DNA of 19,460 nt. Source: Candidatus Nanohalarchaeota archaeon (GTDB taxonomy: Archaea > EX4484-52 > B79-G9). How positions within the stretch are numbered: the stretch's first letter is position 1; every line of letters begins with the position of its first letter. The position numbers were made by a program, and so were the translations under genes. The stretch is from the NCBI GenBank assembly GCA_030635525.1, contig DAOVYR010000002.1:1-19460 (forward strand), in the 5' to 3' direction. The notes under the pieces were generated by a model. The model was not told where the DNA came from. It saw only the letters and a program-made list of their open reading frames with translations, and ran no database searches. Positions 13,638 through 19,460 of this stretch are shown piece by piece.

Positions 13638-14101
13638 GCATGAACAACAAACTCAAATGGTGCAGGAACCAGAAAAACGGGCTAAAACTTATAGAACCCA
13701 ACGACAATCTGGCAGAAGAATACTACAGAAACGCAGAAGAAACCCTGAAAATGACCCGGCAAACAAAAGACAGTGCTTCAAACATGTGGCTTGCCACACA
13801 TAAATACTACACAGAATACTTCATATCCTACTCATTACTAATGAAACTCGGCATAAAATCAGAAATACACAGTTGCACAATAGAAATAATAAGATTTCTT
13901 GAAGAACAGGAATTAATCAGCTTCAAACTATCAGAAACACTGGAATCAGACAAACAACTAAGAATAGACAACCAATATTACCTAAAAAACAAACCAGTCA
14001 ACATAGATTTCCAAAAACTATCCAACCTCCTCTTAGACGTAAGAAATACCATCGACAATCTGAAAAGCGAAGACATCAAAAAAATAAGAAACCTGCTTTA
14101 G
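13634..14101 (+). CDS. HEPN-domain protein (UPF0332-like), putative RNase toxin
   Basis: A protein of 155 residues. It opens with KLKWCRNQKNGLKLIEPNDNLA, the typical N-terminus of archaeal UPF0332/HEPN proteins. A helical core (YYRNAEETL, then THKYYTEYFISYSLLMKLGIKSEIHSC) follows, and then R110-IDNQ-Y115-Y116, which fits the RX4XY motif of HepT-type toxins. In the HepT/MntA pair studied in Shewanella, that Tyr is AMPylated by the MNT partner to silence the toxin, which cuts RNA. The organisation here is antitoxin first with ATGA overlap, and translation is probably coupled. Expected role: growth arrest or anti-phage defence. HEPN proteins with non-toxic roles exist, so toxicity is inference. 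Confidence 0.82.
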   Translation: MSMNNKLKWCRNQKNGLKLIEPNDNLAEEYYRNAEETLKMTRQTKDSASNMWLATHKYYTEYFISYSLLMKLGIKSEIHSCTIEIIRFLEEQELISFKLSETLESDKQLRIDNQYYLKNKPVNIDFQKLSNLLLDVRNTIDNLKSEDIKKIRNLL

Positions 14102-14411
14102 GATTAGACCAAAAAAAAACAAATAGTGCCCAAAAAGACCTCGTCTGGAAAACTTGGACCCTTTGGGCAAAGAACTAGCATAACATCAACACATAAGCAC
14201 TTTGCTGAACGCACCCCCAACCTCATGATCCCTCTGCTTCCTCGATACAGCGCGGAACCAAAAATTCAGTGGACTCTCTGGATTTCTCTTCATAACAACA
14301 CCTCCTTGTAACATCTCTAACAATAACAATAAGGACAGCGCAATATAAACCTTGTCAATACGTACCTTGCCGATAGAATTGGAGAACTGTTTTGGTTCCA
14401 ACCCATCCGAC

Positions 14412-14421
14412 ATATTTAAAA
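14412..14421 (+). promoter_or_regulatory. TATA box of the divergent GGGPS paralogue
   Basis: ATATTTAAAA lies 40 bp upstream of the ATG at 14457. Transcription would start near 14440-14443, giving a very short leader that just includes the AGGAGTGA ribosome site. Confidence 0.5.
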
Positions 14422-14443
14422 ATAATTGACCACCAGTATAGTT

Positions 14444-14451
14444 AGGAGTGA
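14444..14451 (+). promoter_or_regulatory. Ribosome binding site deciding the start
   Basis: AGGAGTGA, five bases before ATG 14457, is a strong Shine-Dalgarno sequence. It shows that the in-frame GTG at 14448, which lies inside it, is not the start. Confidence 0.65.
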
Positions 14452-14456
14452 TTCTA

Positions 14457-15191
14457 ATGATAAAAACAGGAAAAATAGAGAAAAAAATAACAGGCAAACT
14501 GGAAAAAGACAAGGTGCTTCATTTCACTGTTATCGACCCAACAGATTATGACAACAGTCCAGTCTGCGATGAACTCGTAAAGAAAGCAAACGACTCCGGA
14601 ACCGATGCTATCCTATTGAGGCCGTCACTTGGAGTATCCCCTCTTACAATCAGCAAGTGCGCCCGTGAAATCAAGACATGCACAGACCTGCCAGTCCTCC
14701 TCCTTCCGACAAACGTCTGCGACATAACAGAAGGAATCGATGCACTGCTATTCGTTACACTCCTGAATTCGAGAAACATCTACTGGATGGTAGGCGCACA
14801 AGCTCTCGGCGCCCCGATTGTGAAGATGATGGGCCTTGAGGCAATACCCACAGCATATCTCGTGATAGAGCCAGGCGCCACACTCTCATGGATGGGCGAC
14901 GTCAAACCGATACCAAAAGACAACCCTCGCCTTGCAGCAATGCATGCACTTGGCGGCGAATACTTTGGCATGAGGTACCTGTACCTTGAAACCGGCGCAA
15001 AAAGCGAAACGCAGGTGCCTGTTGAGATGCTCCAGGAAATATCAAAAACATCGGACATAACTATAATCACAGAAATTCACGGAGCAACAAAAGAGCGCAT
15101 AGAATCGACAGTGAATGCAGGCGCCAAAATCATAGTCACAGAATACCGTGATGACCTAAAATCAATCATCTCAGCAATCAAAAACATGTAA
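14457..15191 (+). CDS. Divergent GGGPS paralogue lacking the phosphate-binding glycine loops
   Basis: A protein of 244 residues from the geranylgeranylglyceryl phosphate synthase family. It aligns without gaps, residue for residue to about position 230, with the canonical paralogue encoded next to it. The prenyl-channel and core segments are highly conserved: TLLNSRNIYW, GAQALGAPIVK, IPTAYLVIEPG, GMRYLYLE. The IDP Asp-27, a likely Mg2+ ligand, is kept. The loops that bind the phosphate of glycerol-1-phosphate are changed: GGS (55-57) to RPS, PGN (84-86) to PTN, SGSGAP (179-184) to TGAKSE, GG (207-208) to IH, and GT (229-230) to EY. It probably uses another acceptor or acts as a non-catalytic or regulatory partner. 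The frame is intact with a good ribosome site and 3' convergence to the canonical gene, so it is not an obvious pseudogene. Confidence 0.85.
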   Translation: MIKTGKIEKKITGKLEKDKVLHFTVIDPTDYDNSPVCDELVKKANDSGTDAILLRPSLGVSPLTISKCAREIKTCTDLPVLLLPTNVCDITEGIDALLFVTLLNSRNIYWMVGAQALGAPIVKMMGLEAIPTAYLVIEPGATLSWMGDVKPIPKDNPRLAAMHALGGEYFGMRYLYLETGAKSETQVPVEMLQEISKTSDITIITEIHGATKERIESTVNAGAKIIVTEYRDDLKSIISAIKNM

Positions 15192-15197
15192 AAAATA

Positions 15198-15223
15198 CCA
15201 GACCAGTGCCAAAGAGGCTCTGG
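15198..15223. terminator. Hairpin between convergent GGGPS genes
   Basis: CCAGA (15198-15202) pairs with TCTGG (15219-15223), and GCC-AAAGA-GGC (15208-15218) forms the tip, with five unpaired bases on the left side. It sits in the 44-base gap between two converging genes and could end transcription from both sides. Confidence 0.35.
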
Positions 15224-15235
15224 AATACTAAACCC

Positions 15236-15997
15236 CTACCCTTTCAAATGAATAGCATCCGCAAACTTCTTGATACGCTCAAGCGGATTCTTAGCATCCT
15301 CTATCTTCGTACCCACGTGAATGCAATTTGCCCCTGCTTCAATCAGCGCCCCTGCCTGCGCAGGCGTCTTCACACCGCCGGCAATCACAATGTTGATGTC
15401 CACATTCTTTCTCACAGCAGAGACAAGCGGCAATGGAACCGGCTCTGGCGCCCCGGACCCGGACTCAAGAATAGCAAACCTCATACCCATATACTGTGCA
15501 GCCATAGCATAAATAACCGCAAGATCAGGCTTGGTCTTGGGAAGAAGCCTTGACTCGCCAACCCACCCGACAGTTTGCCCCGGCTCAAAAACAAGATATG
15601 CTGTTGGAATCGGCTCAACATTATACTTCTTTATAGTCGGCGCCCCGAGAATCTGCGCACCGGCAATCCAGTAAGGATTCTTAGAATTCAAAAGACTCAT
15701 AAAATAAATCGAATCAGCATATCTTGTGACATTGCCGATATTACCGGGAAAAAGATGAAGCGGAACATCCACATTCTCTTTTATCAGCTTTGTGATATTG
15801 TCAAGGAACTGGCCCTGCGCACCGATAGACCCTCCAAGCATGATGACGTCAGCGCCGCCTTCATACAGGTCTTTTGCCAGCTTAACCGCACTGTCAGGAG
15901 TGTGCTTGATTGGATCAGGATCAATCAGGCCCATAAACACACCGGAACCGCTTTCGATAATATCATTAATATGTTTCTCTGTTTTTCCGATTTTCAT
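15236..15997 (-). CDS. Geranylgeranylglyceryl phosphate synthase
   Basis: Joins geranylgeranyl diphosphate to sn-glycerol-1-phosphate, the first committed step of archaeal ether-lipid synthesis. A TIM-barrel enzyme of 253 residues with all family hallmarks: LIDPDP with Asp-26; LGGS (54-57); FPGN (83-86); SLLNSKNPYWIAGAQILGAP; IPTAYLVFEPG; LESGSGAPEPV with Glu-178 and the phosphate-binding SGSG; VIAGGVKT (204-211); and VGT (228-230). The start ATG 15997 sits about 28 bp from the centre of the symmetric TATA box at 16020-16031. The longer frame to 16081 adds non-family residues and would overlap the divergent DGGGPS gene. The next enzyme of the pathway is transcribed from the other side of the same box. 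Confidence 0.92.
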   Translation of the reverse strand: MKIGKTEKHINDIIESGSGVFMGLIDPDPIKHTPDSAVKLAKDLYEGGADVIMLGGSIGAQGQFLDNITKLIKENVDVPLHLFPGNIGNVTRYADSIYFMSLLNSKNPYWIAGAQILGAPTIKKYNVEPIPTAYLVFEPGQTVGWVGESRLLPKTKPDLAVIYAMAAQYMGMRFAILESGSGAPEPVPLPLVSAVRKNVDINIVIAGGVKTPAQAGALIEAGANCIHVGTKIEDAKNPLERIKKFADAIHLKG

Positions 15998-16019
15998 AAC
16001 AACTATTTGCGACTCTAAA

Positions 16020-16031
16020 ATATTTAAATAT
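16020..16031. promoter_or_regulatory. Symmetric TATA box shared by two divergent lipid genes
   Basis: ATATTTAAATAT is a perfect 12-base palindrome. Its centre is about 28 bp from the GGGPS ATG (15997, minus strand) and about 26 bp from the DGGGPS ATG (16051, plus strand). Both distances are those of leaderless archaeal genes, and only 53 bases separate the two start codons. One box could thus serve both directions. Confidence 0.65.
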
Positions 16032-16050
16032 ATTAATTGAATTGAGATGT

Positions 16051-16869
16051 ATGAATGCTTACTGGAGTATAATAAGGCCAAATGTCTGCTTTCTTGCAGT
16101 CTTCGGGGTTCTCACAGGTGCGATACTAACATCTGCAGGCAATCCTGCCACCATTTTGATAGCCCTGCTTGCAGCGTTTTTAATATGCGCAGGCGGGAAC
16201 GTCATCAACGACTATTATGATTACGAAATAGATAAAATCAACAAACCAAAAAGGCCGCTACCCTCAGGAAAAATAACCCCCAGGAAAGCCGTAGCATACT
16301 ATCTTATGTTAAGTGCGGCAGGTATCGCCCTCGCCCTCGTTGTAAGTCCCGCATTCTTCTGGATTGCTATTTTCAACTTCACGATATCGGCATTATACGC
16401 ATGGAAACTAAAGAAAATCGCGATAATCGGAAATATCACAGACTCTTTCCTCGCAGCAGTCACCTTTCTTTCAGGCGCATTGATCAGCACGAGTTTTCAG
16501 GGCATAAGTTCACCGGTTTTGATACTGGCAGGCATAGCCTTTCTGACAACCATGGGGCGCGAGATATACAAAGACATCGAGGATATAAAAGGAGACAAAG
16601 CCCTCGACGCAAAGACGCTGCCAATACTCGTAGGAAGCAGGACATCAATGAATCTTGCGCGCATATTTGTAATTTTAGGCGCAGCAAGCGCAATCATACC
16701 CTATATCCACAATGTATTCGCAGTCAATTACATAATCTCAGTAATTCCATGCATTATAGTGCTCCTCTACTCAATAATATTAAAAGACCCAAAAAAAGCG
16801 CAAAAAATAGTAAAAATAGGGATGTTTCTTGGAATATTCGCGTTTCTTGTAGGTGCTCTTGCAGGTTGA
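16051..16869 (+). CDS. UbiA-family prenyltransferase, digeranylgeranylglyceryl phosphate synthase
   Basis: An integral membrane prenyltransferase that adds the second geranylgeranyl chain to geranylgeranylglyceryl phosphate. 272 residues and about eight or nine helices. Both Asp-rich motifs are present: N53-D54-xx-D57-xxx-D61 (VINDYYDYEID), followed by KINKPKRPLPSG, and E171-xxx-D175-xx-D178-xxx-D182 (REIYKDIEDIKGD). RPLPSG after the first motif and TMGREIYKD are typical of archaeal DGGGP synthases rather than of UbiA, MenA or heme/chlorophyll enzymes. The start ATG 16051 fits the shared TATA box; a TTG at 16042 would add three residues. The SDR gene follows after 4 bases, so the two are likely one operon. 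Confidence 0.9.
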   Translation: MNAYWSIIRPNVCFLAVFGVLTGAILTSAGNPATILIALLAAFLICAGGNVINDYYDYEIDKINKPKRPLPSGKITPRKAVAYYLMLSAAGIALALVVSPAFFWIAIFNFTISALYAWKLKKIAIIGNITDSFLAAVTFLSGALISTSFQGISSPVLILAGIAFLTTMGREIYKDIEDIKGDKALDAKTLPILVGSRTSMNLARIFVILGAASAIIPYIHNVFAVNYIISVIPCIIVLLYSIILKDPKKAQKIVKIGMFLGIFAFLVGALAG

Positions 16870-16873
16870 TATT

Positions 16874-17812
16874 ATGAAAATACTAATTACTGGCGGCAGC
16901 GGGTTTCTTGGTGTATCCCTTGTGAAGCAGTTGCTTTTAAGAGGACACAGCGTGGTTGTTTACTCGCGCCACAAGTCAGATGATGTCAAAGGGATAGGTG
17001 CAGAACAGGTCACAGGAGATGTGTTGGATGGAGATAAATTGATTTCCGCTTTTGAAGGAGTAGATGTGGTATACCACATGGCAGCGAATCTCGATGAAAG
17101 CAACCCGAAAATGTACAAACAGAACATAGAAACCACAAAAAATGTAATAAGCGCATGCAAAAAAAACAAAGTCAAGCGACTTATATTCACAAGCTCAATA
17201 GGCGTCCTCGGATACACTAAAACACCCGCAACAGAAGACATGCCATACAACCCGACCACCACATACGAAAAAAGCAAAATGGAATGCGAAAAGCTGATAA
17301 AAGCATCAGGACTGCCATACACAATCGCAAGAATAACAATAATCTACGGTCCAAACAAATTCTGGAACCAGATATTCAGCGCCGCAAAGAAAGGCTACCC
17401 TGTAATCGGAAAAGGCAGCAATTACTGGCATTTGGTCTATATCGAGGATGTCATTGATGCGTTATCTCTCATGCTAAAAGACAAAGCAAAAAACCAGACA
17501 TACCACATCGCGGACAACGACCCGCACACATACCTCGAAACATATAAACTAATATCAGAGACCATCGGCGCACAGGTTCCAAAAAAACACATCCCCGTCT
17601 ACCTCATAAAAACCATGGCACTGCTCCACGAAACAAAATGCAAAATTCTCAACAGAAAACCCAACATAACAAAGATGACATCAAGCATAGACCGGCTGAT
17701 AAGAAACAGGATAGTAAGCATCAAAAAAGCAAAAAATGAACTGGGCTACAGCCCGAAATACGACCTCAAGACAGGCATGAAAAAGACATATGACTGCTTA
17801 TATCTCATCTAG
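16874..17812 (+). CDS. NAD(P)-dependent epimerase/dehydratase-like extended SDR
   Basis: A cytoplasmic oxidoreductase of 312 residues. The N-terminus carries the extended-SDR nucleotide motif GGSGFLG (7-13). VVYHMAA (65-71) follows, then TSSIG with the catalytic Ser region (107-109), and Y131-EKS-K135 as the Tyr/Lys pair, then the ARITIIYGP segment. It resembles the 3-beta-HSD/NAD-dependent epimerase group that acts on nucleotide sugars or hydroxylated lipids; the substrate cannot be told. The start is ATG 16874, four bases after the DGGGPS stop, with AGGTTGA as a plausible ribosome site. Translational coupling with the DGGGPS gene suggests a role in lipid or headgroup metabolism, which is inference. 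Its last 8 bases overlap the 3' end of the convergent radical SAM gene. Confidence 0.82.
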   Translation: MKILITGGSGFLGVSLVKQLLLRGHSVVVYSRHKSDDVKGIGAEQVTGDVLDGDKLISAFEGVDVVYHMAANLDESNPKMYKQNIETTKNVISACKKNKVKRLIFTSSIGVLGYTKTPATEDMPYNPTTTYEKSKMECEKLIKASGLPYTIARITIIYGPNKFWNQIFSAAKKGYPVIGKGSNYWHLVYIEDVIDALSLMLKDKAKNQTYHIADNDPHTYLETYKLISETIGAQVPKKHIPVYLIKTMALLHETKCKILNRKPNITKMTSSIDRLIRNRIVSIKKAKNELGYSPKYDLKTGMKKTYDCLYLI

Positions 17813-19145
17813 AACCATACTTTCTGGAAAATATAGAAGCATATCCACGATTAGATGAATAAGCTGCAACAGCAGAAAGTACATTCCTTGTTCTAACCAG
17901 AGAAGTAAAAGCCCTCCTCAAAGATTTAGGTACAGAAGCAGTCGCTTTATAGACATTCAAAGCCCCCTCTTCCAATTCTTCAGGCGTCATATTCTTAGGT
18001 CTAAAAACAACATTAAAAACATCATAATAAATCCAGTCGTGGGGATAATACGTATACAACAACCTATTTTCTTCTTTTAACCTTTGATACAGATTCGTGC
18101 CCGGAAGAGGAGTCAAAAAAGAGAACTGAGACCCGTCAATATTTGAATCGAGAATAAAATCACTGGTCCTCTCAAAAATGTCTTTCTTGTCTTCGTCATT
18201 TCCCAGTATAAATCCTCCAAGAACGCCAATGCCATAATTCTGAAATTTCCTGATTTCTTCTCTATATTTCCCAACTCCGCTCTCCAGATTTCTCACTTTA
18301 TGCATGCTTTTCAAAGAAGATTCATTCAACGACTCAAAACCAACAAACAGACCAAAACATCCGCTTTCCCGGGCATACTTCAATACATCTTCATTATCTA
18401 CAAAATTAATTGAAGCCTGGCTTCCCCACTTAATATTCAGCCCTCTGTCAATAATACCTTTAAATAGTTCTATAGATCTCTGTTCTGCATTTTTACCGTA
18501 ACCGATAATATTGTCATCTACAAAAAAGACCAGCTTTGAATCAATCGTTTCAAGTTCATCCAGAACATCTTCTACAGGTCTTTGCCTGTAAACACCTCCA
18601 TTGAATGCAGTTACAGAACAAAAATCACAATTCATCGGACACCCCTTTGCGGTCTGGATTACATTTCTGATATTATATTTCCTTGAATAAACATCCTTTC
18701 TTGGCTGTACCAAATTTTTTAAAGAACCTCTCTCTCCATTATACACTCTCTGGAGATTATTATTTTCAAAATCTGTGACTAACCTGTGCCAAACACTCTC
18801 TGCTTCACCTACAACAACAGAATCTACAAACTGCAACGCTTCATGAGTAACCATTGATGCATGGATGCCACCCATGACCACGGGAATGTTCCTTGCCCTG
18901 AAATGAGATGCAAGTTCATAGACCCGGGGAGCATTATAGGTCATTGATGTGAAACATACTAAATCTGCTTCCTCTCCATTATAATGTCTGATATTTTCAT
19001 CTACGATTTCAATATCCCATGTTTTAGGTGTTAGCGCAGCAATATAGCCCAAGTTCAGTGGAGGCATGCGCATAAAAGACAGCATTTTCCCCAGATTAAC
19101 ATCATTTTTGGGAACAGGATTGATTAACAACAATTTTTTGGTCAT
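17805..19145 (-). CDS. Radical SAM protein with N-terminal B12-binding-type domain
   Basis: A protein of 446 residues. Residues 1-135 have the fold pattern of a B12-binding domain (KLLLINPVPKNDVNLGK, then DLVCFTSMTYNAPRVYELA, VVMGGIHASM, VVVGEAE). The Asp-x-His ligand motif is not evident, so cobalamin may bind base-off without His or not at all. Residues 160-370 form the radical SAM barrel with C169-xxx-C173-xx-C176 (GCPMNCDFC) for the 4Fe-4S cluster, followed by FFVDDNIIG, GFESLNE and GFILGNDED segments. Family members methylate or rearrange unactivated carbons, including in lipids and tetrapyrroles. No additional Cys clusters are seen. A TATA box (TTTTTAAAATTA on the minus strand, 19164-19175) is centred about 25 bp upstream of the ATG. 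It is adjacent to the lipid region, but its substrate is unknown. Confidence 0.87.
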   Translation of the reverse strand: MTKKLLLINPVPKNDVNLGKMLSFMRMPPLNLGYIAALTPKTWDIEIVDENIRHYNGEEADLVCFTSMTYNAPRVYELASHFRARNIPVVMGGIHASMVTHEALQFVDSVVVGEAESVWHRLVTDFENNNLQRVYNGERGSLKNLVQPRKDVYSRKYNIRNVIQTAKGCPMNCDFCSVTAFNGGVYRQRPVEDVLDELETIDSKLVFFVDDNIIGYGKNAEQRSIELFKGIIDRGLNIKWGSQASINFVDNEDVLKYARESGCFGLFVGFESLNESSLKSMHKVRNLESGVGKYREEIRKFQNYGIGVLGGFILGNDEDKKDIFERTSDFILDSNIDGSQFSFLTPLPGTNLYQRLKEENRLLYTYYPHDWIYYDVFNVVFRPKNMTPEELEEGALNVYKATASVPKSLRRAFTSLVRTRNVLSAVAAYSSNRGYASIFSRKYGSR

Positions 19146-19163
19146 ACCAATCCATCATCATCA

Positions 19164-19175
19164 TAATTTTAAAAA
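19164..19175 (-). promoter_or_regulatory. TATA box for the radical SAM gene
   Basis: The minus strand reads TTTTTAAAATTA, centred about 25 bp before the ATG at 19145. No ribosome site is apparent, so the transcript is probably leaderless. Confidence 0.5.
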
Positions 19176-19220
19176 GGAATGTTATATCTCACACATAACA
19201 ACATCAAAAACAATATGTAC

Positions 19221-19230
19221 AAATTTAAAA
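19221..19230 (+). promoter_or_regulatory. TATA box for the DUF116 gene
   Basis: AAATTTAAAA is centred about 26 bp upstream of the ATG at 19252. It faces away from the radical SAM promoter in the same 106-base gap. Confidence 0.5.
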
Positions 19231-19251
19231 CTCCGTAAAGAAAAAAAGTCC

Positions 19252-19460
19252 ATGATATTACCTTATGATTTCATAGGTAAAGTTGCAGTTTATCTTTTTG
19301 TTGCAGCTCTTGTAATACTGCTTGTTGCTATGAGTATAGGAGCATACTCTTTTAAGAAAAAGAAGATTCTCTTTCCTGGTTTTGTTCTTTTTGTCCTTGA
19401 TTTGCTGTATTTTCCTGCCAAGCAGATATGCAGGATATTTTCGATTCGAAGTACTATCAT
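19252..19460 (+). CDS. DUF116 family protein, N-terminal part (3' truncated by window edge)
   Basis: The frame is open from ATG 19252 to the window end (69 complete codons). It begins MILPYDFIGKVAVYLF, runs through a membrane helix (VALVILLVAMSIGAY-type, about residues 11-33), a KKKK segment, then a second hydrophobic segment, FPGFVLFVLDLLYFPAKQ. The LPG/FPG...LDLLYxPxK pattern followed by an RIFSI segment is the one I know from the N-terminus of DUF116 proteins, whose conserved Cys-containing domain would lie beyond the window. The function of DUF116 is not established. The start is supported by the TATA box 26 bp upstream. Confidence 0.6.
   Translation, partial: MILPYDFIGKVAVYLFVAALVILLVAMSIGAYSFKKKKILFPGFVLFVLDLLYFPAKQICRIFSIRSTI

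Larger units (their letters stand above)
14102..14456. other. Long intergenic region with hairpin and weak small ORF
   Basis: A hairpin at 14128-14168 pairs GCCCAAA with TTTGGGC and contains an inner AGAC-CTC-GTCT stem (14136-14146). It may terminate the MNT/HEPN operon or mark a small RNA. From 14413 down to 14186 the minus strand has an ATG-initiated open frame of 75 codons with a Leu-rich hydrophobic stretch (VYIALSLLLLLEML). It has no ribosome site, and its ATG overlaps the TATA-like box of the downstream lipid gene, so I do not call it a gene. The rest is featureless apart from the promoter at 14412-14421. Confidence 0.45.

Noticed and set aside
14186..14413. Minus-strand frame of 75 codons with a hydrophobic stretch
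   Set aside because: Its ATG overlaps the TATA-like box of the GGGPS paralogue, it has no ribosome site, and no family was recognised. A real small membrane protein is possible but unsupported.
14457..15191. GGGPS paralogue as a decaying pseudogene
   Set aside because: There is no frameshift or stop, alignment to the canonical copy is gapless, the ribosome site is strong, and the changes concentrate at functional loops while the rest is conserved. Slow decay cannot be fully excluded.
17805..19145. Radical SAM gene as tetraether synthase
   Set aside because: Only the CxxxCxxC cluster plus scattered single cysteines are present, without the extra Cys clusters of that enzyme.
1..19460. CRISPR array
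   Set aside because: The repeats seen are palindromic, with differing arms and irregular spacing. There are no identical direct repeats with regular unique spacers and no cas genes.

Overview
The window is archaeal. It carries a tRNA-Pro(TGG) with no encoded CCA, archaeal ether-lipid genes (two geranylgeranylglyceryl phosphate synthase homologues and a UbiA-type DGGGP synthase), a TrmB-family regulator, TraB, DUF116 and UPF0332/HEPN proteins. Start codons repeatedly sit about 25-29 bp downstream of a TATA box, which implies many leaderless mRNAs. The exact lineage cannot be read from the sequence. The HEPN family and the small-protein style recall DPANN-type archaea, but de novo pyrimidine and ether-lipid genes point to a reasonably complete metabolism.

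Layout. 1-450: 3' part of a TraB-family membrane protein. 606-1325: TrmB-like regulator. 1400-1530: hairpin repeats. 1574-2722: secreted Cys-rich, membrane-anchored protein. 2765-4878: dihydroorotase overlapped by or abutting UppP. 4923-5675: TatD nuclease. 5690-5870: hairpin cluster. 5872-6627: AT-rich methyltransferase gene bracketed by a two-block inverted repeat. 6639-7160: zinc-ribbon membrane protein. 7309-9966 (minus strand): CBS-domain protein and Kef-type antiporter as a likely operon, then a small PepSY-like protein. 10111-10300: strongly structured hairpin locus. 10282-10686: membrane-tethered winged-helix protein. 10793-11623: NAD(P)H-hydrate dehydratase, divergent from a DUF192 gene. 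12100-12173: tRNA-Pro. 12318-12935: unknown helical protein, divergent from an HTH-MNT/HEPN toxin-antitoxin operon (13077-14101). 14457-17809: lipid region with a divergent GGGPS paralogue, a convergent canonical GGGPS, a divergently transcribed DGGGPS and an SDR. 17805-19145: B12-binding-type radical SAM protein. 19252 onward: start of a DUF116 gene.

How the genes fit together. The canonical GGGPS (step 1) and DGGGPS (step 2) of archaeal ether-lipid synthesis share one symmetric TATA box. The paralogue keeps the prenyl-binding half but has replaced the glycine loops that hold the phosphate of glycerol-1-phosphate. This is the strongest candidate here for undescribed biochemistry. Other points of interest are the inverted-repeat methyltransferase cassette, the hairpin repeats with similar loops and differing arms, and the palindromic operator candidate of the MNT/HEPN operon.
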